DNA from: OMOG01 sp041485845
GTDB taxonomy: Bacteria; Acidobacteriota; Terriglobia; Bryobacterales; Bryobacteraceae
Length of the DNA stretch: 8,060 nucleotides
Direction: 5' to 3'
NCBI GenBank assembly: GCA_041485845.1
Contig: JBGPKH010000409.1
Coordinates: forward strand, 1 to 8,060
The first letter of the stretch is position 1, and every line of letters begins with the position of its first letter. Position numbers and translations under genes: made by a program. Of the stretch, positions 1 to 6,323 are shown one piece after another. The notes beneath the pieces are model-generated. The model was not told where the DNA came from and did not search any database. It worked only from the letters and a program-made list of their open reading frames with translations.

Positions 1-319
1 CGCAGGTGTCGCCATTGAACGAGGTCACGCCGCCGTCCGAGAAATACTGCACCGAGATTCCCGCGTCGCCGGCCTGGAATTGCGCCTGGTCGATCATGGC
101 GGGCACGCGGCTGGTCATGTAGCCGAGAACGTTGCTGCCGTCGGAGATCCAGCAATGCGTGGCGGCGTAGCGCGCGCCATCGCGCGTGAAATCCACCACG
201 CTGTGCCACACCCACAGCATCTCGGCGACGAAGATGGTCATGAAGGTGAGCGGGAGGATGACTGCGGCGTAGAGCACGGCGAATTCGGCGAGGGCCTGGC
301 CGGATCGGGCGCGCCTCAT
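1..319 (-). CDS. TadE-like minor pilin protein, partial (C-terminus beyond left edge)
   Basis: The first 106 codons of a second TadE-family protein are visible; the gene runs off the left edge. Seen: a short basic N-terminus (MRRARS), then the family motif GQALAEFAVLYAAVILPL at residues 7-24, leading into one hydrophobic helix to about residue 37. After it comes a W/H-rich stretch and the R-D-G-A-R-Y-A-A segment (residues 46-53), matching the SAARY segment of the neighbouring TadE. TadE-like proteins are pseudopilins processed by the Tad prepilin peptidase and assembled at the inner membrane with TadG and Flp. The start is well supported: the ATG overlaps the upstream TGA as ATGA, and GGAGG lies 6 bases upstream. 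Having two tadE-type genes in tandem is usual for Tad loci; which one corresponds to TadE or TadF cannot be told here. Confidence 0.85.
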   Translation of the reverse strand, partial: MRRARSGQALAEFAVLYAAVILPLTFMTIFVAEMLWVWHSVVDFTRDGARYAATHCWISDGSNVLGYMTSRVPAMIDQAQFQAGDAGISVQYFSDGGVTSFNGDTC

Positions 320-807
320 GTCGTGCCTCCGAAGGGCACCATCACCGACGGCGACAATTGAATCGGGTTCAGGGTGATGAATGGAATGCGCGGCTGCACC
401 TGGTAGCCGTTGGGCATCGTCACCAGGACATAGTCGGGACGCGCGGTGACCGTCGGGCAGCCGCTCGAGTCGCACGGACCGGGCACTCCCGATGCCGCGT
501 CCACGCACTCCGCGGTCACCTGCAACATGTCGGTGGTGAAATTCGTAATCAGGGCGGGTCCGGAGCCATCGGTGGTCCCGGTCACGGCAAACTGAAAAGC
601 CGCGGCGACATTCGGGTCATTAGTGAGATCGCAGAAATTGACTCCCTGCTGTACTGGCAGGTACCTCGCCGCAGAGTACACTGACTTCTTCAGCGAATAG
701 TACAGGTACGTGATCTTGCCGACCTGGATCATACCCACGATGAGAAGCGCCATGATGGGGATCCACAGGGTCGCCTCGATCAGCATGTTGCCTTTGCGCC
801 GCCTCAC
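316..807 (-). CDS. TadE-like pseudopilin
   Basis: A 163-residue TadE-family protein. The N-terminus MRRRKGNMLIEATLW carries the basic leader and the G-x-x-x-x-E pattern typical of TadE (G6, E11), followed by a hydrophobic helix (about residues 12-32) and the S-A-A-R-Y element near residues 45-49. The rest is an exported domain containing four cysteines (one in VNFCDL, then three in ECVDA, PCDS and GCPT), so disulfides are possible. Length is normal for the family. Known role: minor pilin-like component of the Tad pilus machine, anchored in the inner membrane. The start is GTG, overlapping the upstream stop as GTGA; an AGGTGG Shine-Dalgarno lies 10 bases upstream, inside a small hairpin. The stop overlaps the next gene by ATGA. 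Translation is therefore probably coupled on both sides. Confidence 0.88.
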   Translation of the reverse strand: MRRRKGNMLIEATLWIPIMALLIVGMIQVGKITYLYYSLKKSVYSAARYLPVQQGVNFCDLTNDPNVAAAFQFAVTGTTDGSGPALITNFTTDMLQVTAECVDAASGVPGPCDSSGCPTVTARPDYVLVTMPNGYQVQPRIPFITLNPIQLSPSVMVPFGGTT

Positions 808-2342
808 TGGTGGAGAACCACCTTTCCCGGCCCCGACGCGAGCGAGCAGCCGAGCGCGAAGCGGTCGTCAAAGAATCCCTGCTTGAGTGGCACGGGGCTG
901 CCGATGTACTGCGCCACGAATCGGCCGTTCTGGTCCGCCGGGTTGAGGAACGTGCCGTCGGCGTTCGGCTCGAGAAAGAACTGGCGGAAGCCGAGCACCG
1001 TCATGGCGCCGGTGACGGCGATCTGAAGCGTGTCCACCACCGCGACCGTGATCACGCGGCGGCCGTTGCCGAGGTACGCCGAGTAGAGATCGGTCTGTCC
1101 GGTGGTCACGTCGGTGTCGGGCGGGTACGCGGCCGAGAGCGTAGCGAAGTCGGTCACGTTGTTGCTGCAGACGCCCGGCGGGCTGGCGTTGTCGAAGCGC
1201 GAGTACAAGCCGCAAAGCGCATTCGACACGCCGACCGGGGCCGCGCTGGTGCAGAGGTTGGGACTGGTGCTCGGCCAGATCACTTCGGCGGGGTCGTTGA
1301 CTCCGGCGCATGCCAGCGGGACGGCGGATCCCGTAGGGTTGGGATTGGTGGAGGCGATCAGGCCGCCCGCGCCGTCGCGGTACAGTTGCTGGCTCTCATC
1401 GAGAGTGGCGTTGGCGGTGTCGTTTCGATTGAGGATGCCGTAAGACACCAGCGTTCCCGAAAGCGCCGCCGGGGGCGGAGTCCCCGAGCACTCGAACGCG
1501 AAGGTGTAGAGGTTGCCGGCGGTGGGATCGCCGAATCCGAAATTGTCGGTGTCGCCGGCATCGAGTGGGGCGACCGCGAACGGCTCGATTCCGCATGCGG
1601 TGCATAGGGGCGCGCTGATACCGGCGAGGGCCTGCGCGGCGATCGGCGTCTTGCGCGACTGGCCGACGGAGAGCAGCCCCCAGAACAGCAGTGGGGCATC
1701 CGAGGTGATGTTGATCTGCACGTGCCGGGCGGTGGTTCCGTCGGCCCCACCGCCGGTTCCGCCAGAGGCGTCGGCCACGGTGGCGAAGAAGGATGGCGTG
1801 TCGACCGTGCTGACCAGATCCCCGGTGCTCTGGTTGATGGGCAGCGACCCGAAATTGTATTTATTACCGAGCTGGTTGGTATTGTCGATCGACTGGTTGG
1901 CCGCCGATGTGGCATTGTCGAGCGAAGATGCGGTGCCGATCAACTGGTTGGCGGCGGCTAGGGCCATGGCGTTGGCCGCCTGGTTCAGCTCGCCGCGGAT
2001 GAGATAGAGCCGGCCGAGATCCAACGCGAATCCCATCAGCCCGAACAGCACGGGCACCATGATGACCAGGAGTTGGATGGACATGGAGCCGGAAGACGGG
2101 GGCCAGGGGTTGGGGATTGGGGATTGGGGGCTGGAGGACGGGGGTTGGGCTCGCCAAAGCGCGAGCGGGCTGGGGATTGGGGGTTGGGGCTCGCGGTGGC
2201 GGCTCGCCAGCGCAGGGGCCGCTACCACAACCCTGGACGATGGGAGTCCGGGGGTAGGGCGGAAGGGCCGGGGCTCGAGGCGGCTCCCCAGCCCCCAACC
2301 CCCAACCCCCAACCCCCGCTTACTTTGGTATCTGTTGCCCAC
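804..2342 (-). CDS. TadG-like Tad pilus protein with repeat-derived N-terminal insert
   Basis: A TadG/Tad-domain protein of 512 codons from GTG 2342. The family core begins at residue 85: G-S-M-S-I-Q-L-L-V-I-M-V-P-V-L-F-G-L-M-G-F-A-L-D-L-G, the single N-terminal helix of TadG, followed by RLYLIRGELNQAANAMALAAANQL. The exported part is Asn/Thr/Gly-rich with several cysteines (for example LCTACGIEPF). I see no clear von Willebrand domain. Residues about 10-85 are low complexity (GLGVGGWG, then Pro/Ser-rich) and come from the G/C-rich repeat. Start choice: GTG 2342 has AGGA 4 bases upstream, supplies a basic KRG just before the repeat and overlaps the secretin end by 23 bases. The alternative ATG 2084 (residue 87) has no visible ribosome binding site and no positive charges before the helix, but cannot be excluded. 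TadG-type proteins are envelope components of the Tad pilus. Confidence 0.85.
   Translation of the reverse strand: MGNRYQSKRGLGVGGWGLGSRLEPRPFRPTPGLPSSRVVVAAPALASRHREPQPPIPSPLALWRAQPPSSSPQSPIPNPWPPSSGSMSIQLLVIMVPVLFGLMGFALDLGRLYLIRGELNQAANAMALAAANQLIGTASSLDNATSAANQSIDNTNQLGNKYNFGSLPINQSTGDLVSTVDTPSFFATVADASGGTGGGADGTTARHVQINITSDAPLLFWGLLSVGQSRKTPIAAQALAGISAPLCTACGIEPFAVAPLDAGDTDNFGFGDPTAGNLYTFAFECSGTPPPAALSGTLVSYGILNRNDTANATLDESQQLYRDGAGGLIASTNPNPTGSAVPLACAGVNDPAEVIWPSTSPNLCTSAAPVGVSNALCGLYSRFDNASPPGVCSNNVTDFATLSAAYPPDTDVTTGQTDLYSAYLGNGRRVITVAVVDTLQIAVTGAMTVLGFRQFFLEPNADGTFLNPADQNGRFVAQYIGSPVPLKQGFFDDRFALGCSLASGPGKVVLHQ
809..822 (-). promoter_or_regulatory. Small hairpin over the ribosome binding site of the TadE-like gene
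   Basis: On the minus strand GGTGG-TTCT-CCACC forms a perfect 5-bp stem with a 4-base loop. It ends one base before the GTG start at 807, and its 5' arm is part of the AAAGGTGG ribosome binding site. It lies in the last codons of the TadG-like gene. Folding would hide the binding site unless ribosomes finishing the upstream gene open it. The structure is read directly; the coupling role is inference and the stem is short. Confidence 0.35.
2091..2318. repeat. In-frame inverted repeat of G-rich/C-rich heptads
   Basis: About 225 bases inside the TadG-like gene. The right arm (2286-2317, plus strand) is CCCCCAA in perfect 7-base periods with an AGCCCC end. The left arm (2105-2137) is its inverted partner, AGGGGTTGGGGATTGGGG and onward to GGCTGG; the arms match at all but about five of 32 positions. 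A third related copy on the plus strand lies at 2171-2190 (TGGGGATTGGGGGTTGGGGC), and a partial GGGGTTGGG at 2141-2149. A 6-bp hairpin GCTCGC/GCGAGC (2149-2166) sits between copies. The edges are approximate; no target duplication is visible. It resembles short heptad repeats (CCCCAAT type) known from filamentous cyanobacteria in base pattern only. Confidence 0.85.
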
Positions 2343-3903
2343 GGGGTCCTACAAACTCCGGTTGATTGCTCGAATTGGCGGGCGTTGCCTTGCCCTTCCC
2401 TTTGCCCTTCTTGGCCTTTTCGTCCACAACCGTTGGCAGGAAGGTCGAAGGCATGTCGGGCAGCTTGGCCTTCTCTTCGGGACTGAGCGGCCGCACGAAA
2501 TGCGGCGTAATCACCACCAGCAGCTCGTCCGTCGATTTCTGTGTGCTGCGGCTGCGGAACAAGCGGCCGAGAATCGTGATGTCTCCGATGCCCGGCACCT
2601 TGTCGAGCGCCTCCACCACGCGGTTGTCGATCAACCCCGCGATGGCGAAGCTCTCACCGTCCTTGAGAATCACCTCGGTCTCCGCGCGCCGCTGAGAAAG
2701 CGCCGGAATGAGGAAGCCTTGCAGGGTCACGGCATTCGCGAAATCGAGCGCGCTCACCTCCGGCGCCACCTTCAAGTCGATCGCTCCCGACGCGGTCACC
2801 GTCGGGGTGAAATCCAGCTTCACGCCGAAGGGCTTGAACTGCACGGTGATCACCGGCGCGGTAGCGCCACCGGTCGGGGTCGTGGTGATGGTGGGGAAGG
2901 GGAACGATCCGCCGGCCAGAAAGCTGGCGTCCTTGCCTTCCAGCGTAATCAGGTTCGGCTCCGCCAGAATCTGGAGCAGGTTGCGGTCCTGGAGCGCTTT
3001 GATGGTGGCGCCGAAGTTGATGTCCGGACGAAACGCGAACAGGTTCAGCAGGTCGGAGAAATTCACCGTGTTGCTGTTCACCGCGCCGCCCTGCACCTGA
3101 AGCTGGCTGAAACGCGGCGGCGTAAACTGCTGGGTGCTGAGGGCTCCCTGTACCTTGTCGTTGGTGCTGAACAGGTTGAAGCCGATCTGGGTGAGGGCCA
3201 CGCGATCCACCGCGGCGAACTTCACTTGCAGCAGAATCTGGCGCGGCTCGGGCGCGGGGGGCGTCTGCAATAGGTTGATCACGTTCTTGGCGCGCGTCTG
3301 GGCGATGCCGGCCAGCCGTTTGGAGTCGTCCGCGCTTTTGACCGCGCCGGCGAGAACCAGCGTCTCGCCGGAGCCGGTGACGGTTACCGGACTGCCGTTG
3401 GCGCTGTCCACGATCTGCTTGCGGAACTGTTCCCACTCGGAGGTGTCCTTGGTGACTTCGATTTCGTAGCGCGCGGGGTCGGAGCCGGTCTCCCAAACCA
3501 TGAGCGTGGTTTTGCCGGGGCCCTTGGCGTTGACCATCACCTCCCGCGGCGAGACCACGGCGACGTCGGCGACCTTGGGTTCCGAGATGACCACCCGCTG
3601 GATGTCCTTCTGGAACTGGAGCAGTTCGCCGCGGCCTTCGAGCAGCGTGATGTCGCGCGCATGGGTTGGCTGTCCCCAACCCGGTGACAGCGCGGCAAAG
3701 CACCATGCCGCGAGCGCGGCCGCGTGACGAACCCCGTGACAAGTACCAAGTTGCAGAAGTTCCCGCAACACCGCTCCTTTTGGTCGCGGCTCGGAAACGG
3801 GTGCGGAAACGCTTGCTGAAACGCTTGCTGAGCCGCGACCGGAGGGAGCGGTCTTGCCCGCTGTCCCGCACGCCAGTCTTTGCAACTTGACACTGGTCTT
3901 CAT
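2320..3903 (-). CDS. cpaC: Tad pilus outer-membrane secretin (CpaC/RcpA family)
   Basis: A 527-residue secretin that forms the outer-membrane channel for the Flp pilus. In order: a repeat-derived N-terminal extension (residues 4-54), a signal peptide with core AAALAAWCFAAL (61-72) and probable cleavage after THA (82), the pilus N-domain (about 84-152, including VVISEPKVADVAVVSPREV), a BON-like segment (about 153-215), and the secretin domain (about 305-470). Hallmarks are LLQILAEPNLITLEGKDASF, the VPGIGDITILGRLFRS motif at 437-452 and TDELLVVITPHFVRP at 458-472. The tail (495-527) is Lys/Gly-rich and of unknown role. The ATG overlaps the CpaB stop as ATGA, with AGGA about 9 bases upstream. 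The mature protein looks intact; only the leader is odd. The family assignment is confident from several motifs. Confidence 0.96.
   Translation of the reverse strand: MKTSVKLQRLACGTAGKTAPSGRGSASVSASVSAPVSEPRPKGAVLRELLQLGTCHGVRHAAALAAWCFAALSPGWGQPTHARDITLLEGRGELLQFQKDIQRVVISEPKVADVAVVSPREVMVNAKGPGKTTLMVWETGSDPARYEIEVTKDTSEWEQFRKQIVDSANGSPVTVTGSGETLVLAGAVKSADDSKRLAGIAQTRAKNVINLLQTPPAPEPRQILLQVKFAAVDRVALTQIGFNLFSTNDKVQGALSTQQFTPPRFSQLQVQGGAVNSNTVNFSDLLNLFAFRPDINFGATIKALQDRNLLQILAEPNLITLEGKDASFLAGGSFPFPTITTTPTGGATAPVITVQFKPFGVKLDFTPTVTASGAIDLKVAPEVSALDFANAVTLQGFLIPALSQRRAETEVILKDGESFAIAGLIDNRVVEALDKVPGIGDITILGRLFRSRSTQKSTDELLVVITPHFVRPLSPEEKAKLPDMPSTFLPTVVDEKAKKGKGKGKATPANSSNQPEFVGPRGQQIPK
3742..3894. 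repeat. In-frame nested palindromic element with 12-base tandem repeat loop
   Basis: Outer arms AGTACCAAGTTGCA (3742-3755) and TGCAACTTGACACT (3881-3894) pair at 12 of 14 positions. Inner arms 3770-3792 and 3830-3852 pair at 20 of 23 positions, including a perfect 11-base core GGTCGCGGCTC/GAGCCGCGACC and an outer 8-base ACCGCTCC/GGAGCGGT. The 37-base loop (3793-3829) holds three 12-base units: GGAAACGGGTGC, GGAAACGCTTGC, TGAAACGCTTGC. The whole is 153 bases, exactly 51 codons, and reads as residues 4-54 of the secretin, with the loop giving ASVS-ASVS-APVS. Structure and frame are seen directly; that it is an inserted, dispersed element is inference. Confidence 0.8.
3793..3828. repeat. Three tandem 12-base units (loop of the secretin palindrome)
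   Basis: Period-12 units GGAAACGGGTGC, GGAAACGCTTGC and TGAAACGCTTGC lie head to tail. Units two and three differ by one base. As 12 is a multiple of three, gain or loss of units would change the secretin leader by four residues without a frameshift. Confidence 0.85.
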
Positions 3904-4787
3904 CGAAACGATTCCTGAACGTGCTTATCGCCGCGGAAGACGTCGATGACGACCCGCGGTTTTTCCGGTTCCTTTTTGGGCTCTTCCTTTTTCTTGGCAC
4001 CGGTCAGATCCTGCCAGACGTTGGGGTCGTCGAGGTTGGCTTTGCTTCCGACGCGCCCCTTCTTGGCCAAGGCGATACGCGCGTTGATCATGGGGTCGAG
4101 CACGTCGGTGGTGATGGGGCCGCTGGCCGCCGTTTGCGAGTTGTCCAGGGGATTGCGCAAGGACAGGCTGATCTTGCCCTCATTTTTGGCGAGCTCCAGC
4201 TTCTGCGCGTCTTCCGGGGTGAGCACCAGGGTGACCACCTTCGACGCCGGCGCGCGTGGATCGATGGGCTGGCTGGGAGACGCCATGCGGCCGATCGAAA
4301 GCACCTTCACATTTTGCAGAATGATGGAGGTGGTTGCCTCGGCCATGCTACCCGGCCGGGTGAACAGCACATCCACCCGGGCATTCGATTGGATCAATCC
4401 GGCCACCCCGGTGACGTCCGTGATCTGCACCGAGACTGCACGGTAGCCCGGTTCGATGGTGGAGGAGACGCCCTCGACCGTGGTGGTGCCCGAGAGCTTG
4501 GAGATGGTGACCGGCTCGTTGCTGCTCATGGGGAAAAGCAGCACGCGGTTGACTGCGTCCTTGGTGTCGAAGACGACGCCTTTGGGCAGATCCCGTTCGG
4601 GATAATTCACCATCCGGAGGTCGCCCTGGCGCAGCAGCGTGCCGAGCGGCATATCGCGGGACGCCACCACCACGCGCACCTGTTTGACCTGTTGCGGGGC
4701 CACCGCTTTGGCCCAGACGAACCAGCTCAGCAAGGCCGCTGAGATCCAGGCCGCGCTGATAATCAGGAGTTTTTTCTGCCGATCCAT
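3900..4787 (-). CDS. cpaB: Flp pilus assembly protein CpaB/RcpC
   Basis: A 295-residue CpaB/RcpC protein. It has a basic N-terminus (MDRQKK), one membrane anchor (about residues 8-26), a SAF domain (about 36-100: VRVVVASRDMPLGTLLRQGDL, then YPERDLPKGVVFD) and the RcpC domain (about 110-215: GYRAVSVQITDVTGVAGLI, ARVDVLFT, VVTLVLTPEDAQKLELAKNEGKISLSLRNP). The tail contains a charged KKKEEPKKEPEKPR stretch. Known role: periplasmic partner of the RcpA/CpaC secretin in Tad pilus biogenesis, with a SAF domain proposed to bind cell-wall carbohydrate. The ATG has GAGG about 6 bases upstream and follows 73 non-coding bases; the stop overlaps the secretin start by four bases. Length and domain order are normal for the family. 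Confidence 0.96.
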   Translation of the reverse strand: MDRQKKLLIISAAWISAALLSWFVWAKAVAPQQVKQVRVVVASRDMPLGTLLRQGDLRMVNYPERDLPKGVVFDTKDAVNRVLLFPMSSNEPVTISKLSGTTTVEGVSSTIEPGYRAVSVQITDVTGVAGLIQSNARVDVLFTRPGSMAEATTSIILQNVKVLSIGRMASPSQPIDPRAPASKVVTLVLTPEDAQKLELAKNEGKISLSLRNPLDNSQTAASGPITTDVLDPMINARIALAKKGRVGSKANLDDPNVWQDLTGAKKKEEPKKEPEKPRVVIDVFRGDKHVQESFR

Positions 4788-4860
4788 TCAACCCTCGAAT
4801 CCATACACTTCCGCCCTGTGAAAAAGCCGCCGATGATCTGTTGTAACACGAAGCCCATGG
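4788..4860. other. Short non-coding gap upstream of cpaB
   Basis: These 73 bases between the membrane protein and cpaB are the longest gene-free stretch in the operon. I see the cpaB ribosome binding site (GAGG) but no convincing sigma-70 promoter pair and no hairpin followed by a T-run. An internal promoter is possible but not shown. Confidence 0.5.
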
Positions 4861-6309
4861 TTAAGTTTTGCCTCGGGCCAGCAGAGTCGCGGCGCCGTCC
4901 CGGTAAACCTCCTGCCACCCGATCTGTTCCAGCGCCGGGACGAGCGGATAATCGCCCGGCATCAGCGCGTGCGTGAATCCGAAGGAATCCCAGTACTCGC
5001 GCCAGCCGGGGCGGACCTGGACCAGGCGGCTGTACTGTTTCAGGAATTCGGCGCCGTAGAAGTCGCTGCGTCCGTCAAAAAAGACTTTACGGGTCCCATT
5101 TGAGCGATAGATCAGGTATCCGCCGAACTTGTCGGGAGCGAACAGGCGGGCTTCAGCGGGAATATGAGAATAGGCCGCCACAGGGAATTGGTCCGGCGGA
5201 AATCCGGTGGGAAGAAGCCGCAGCAAGGCGAAGGCGGCCAGCACGGCGAGCGGCGCTAGGGCCAGGCCGGAGAGTCGCGCATCGATGGCCCGCAGCCGCT
5301 GGGAATAGGCCTGAAAACGGCGGTCGAGCAGCGGGGTGATGGCCGCGTTGGCGATCGGCAGCAGAAGAAGCGCGACCAGCGGAAGGGCCCGCGCGGAGCG
5401 GAGGGCGAGGGCCGAGATCAAGACAGCCAGCAGCGCGTGTTCGTATCGCTTCCCGGTAAACGCCAGAGCGCCGCCGGCGATTCCCAGGATCACGGCGGCA
5501 ATGATCTGTCCCGAACCCGCGCCGTGAAAATCGAAGCTCTGAAACTCTGCGATTCGCGAGAGGAGGCCGGAGTCGGTCAGGTAGCGGAAGACGTGTTGGT
5601 AGAGATGCCAGCCATAGGGGTTCGCGAGCGGGGCCACGGCGGCAACCGCCGCCGCCCAGACGAACCATGTGGAGCCTTTTTTCCCGTAACGTCCTACGGC
5701 GTAAATCCCCAAAATCAGCGGTGCGAAAAAGAAGCTGGCGTGTAAGTTGGCCCAAGCCGCCGAAAAGGCCGCAATGCCCAATCCATCACGCCAACCGAAG
5801 GGTCCCCTCGCGGTTTCCGCCCAAAGCACGGCCCCCAGCAGAAAGAGCCATCCGATCACGTGCGGCCGCGCCAGCCAGTGGATATTGCACGTGGAAAGCA
5901 GCAGGGGCGACATGGCGGAAGCCACCAGGAAACCGCCGCCGAGTACCCAATGCAAGCGGAACCAGAGCCAGACCCCCGCGGCGATCGCGACGCCATAGAA
6001 GAGCGCCACGCCGGCGAGTCCAGCGGCGCGGTGGATGGCGCCGCTAGCGGCATCCGCGGCCCACTCCCAGGCGAACCAGGGCTGGCCGGCGCGCGTAAAG
6101 GAATACGGATCGGTGCGGGGGAGCTTGCCGGTGGAGAGAATCGCCTCGCCGCTGCGAATGTGCCACCCTGCGTCGGAATCCCGAAACAGTTTCTGGTAGC
6201 CCTGAAACAGGAAAAGGCAGTAGAACAGCGTCACCGTAGCGCCAACCAGCGCCAGATCCGGCGCGAACCACTTCAAAAGTGGCCCGGAGAGGGCGAAAAA
6301 CGGCCGCAC
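4861..6309 (-). CDS. Polytopic GT-C-like membrane protein, putative glycosyltransferase
   Basis: A 482-residue integral membrane protein with roughly nine or ten hydrophobic segments between residues 18 and 366, and a C-terminal soluble part (about 370-482). The first external loop carries F-R-D-S-D-A-G-W-H-I-R-S-G-E (residues 42-55), then LPRTDPYSFTRAGQPWFAWEW. This acidic D-x-D plus WHxRxGE arrangement resembles the first loop of GT-C glycosyltransferases and recurs in a widespread uncharacterised membrane family. The C-terminal FGGYLIYRSNGTRKVFFDGRSDFYGAEF is also typical of that family. GT-C enzymes use polyprenyl-linked sugars on the outer face of the inner membrane; that activity is inferred, not shown. 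The start is GTG, 14 bases after the pilin stop, without a clear ribosome binding site; a nearby ATG at 6311 is in another frame. Confidence 0.8.
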   Translation of the reverse strand: MRPFFALSGPLLKWFAPDLALVGATVTLFYCLFLFQGYQKLFRDSDAGWHIRSGEAILSTGKLPRTDPYSFTRAGQPWFAWEWAADAASGAIHRAAGLAGVALFYGVAIAAGVWLWFRLHWVLGGGFLVASAMSPLLLSTCNIHWLARPHVIGWLFLLGAVLWAETARGPFGWRDGLGIAAFSAAWANLHASFFFAPLILGIYAVGRYGKKGSTWFVWAAAVAAVAPLANPYGWHLYQHVFRYLTDSGLLSRIAEFQSFDFHGAGSGQIIAAVILGIAGGALAFTGKRYEHALLAVLISALALRSARALPLVALLLLPIANAAITPLLDRRFQAYSQRLRAIDARLSGLALAPLAVLAAFALLRLLPTGFPPDQFPVAAYSHIPAEARLFAPDKFGGYLIYRSNGTRKVFFDGRSDFYGAEFLKQYSRLVQVRPGWREYWDSFGFTHALMPGDYPLVPALEQIGWQEVYRDGAATLLARGKT

Positions 6310-6323
6310 ATCGACGTCCGGTA

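Noticed and set aside
2286..2317. Telomere-like CCCCCAA repeats suggesting a replicon end or eukaryotic DNA
   Set aside because: The repeat is internal to a bacterial operon, has an inverted partner nearby and an open frame through it.
2091..2318. Rho-independent terminator between the secretin and TadG genes
   Set aside because: Arms are about 150 bases apart and no T-run follows on the minus strand; the operon continues with an overlapping gene.
2059..3273. Long plus-strand open frame of 404 codons opposite the secretin and TadG genes
   Set aside because: Its product is Arg/His-rich without recognisable domains, and the opposite strand has clear secretin motifs over the same stretch; it is a high-GC antisense shadow.
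3770..3852. CRISPR-like array in the secretin leader
   Set aside because: Units are only 12 bases, directly adjacent without spacers, flanked by an inverted repeat and translated in frame.
3742..3894. Insertion sequence with transposase
   Set aside because: Only 153 bases, no transposase frame and no target-site duplication visible; at most a non-autonomous palindromic repeat.
3921..4742. Plus-strand open frame of 273 codons opposite cpaB
   Set aside because: It is Gly/His/Asp-rich with no family features and lies exactly over a well-matched CpaB; antisense shadow.
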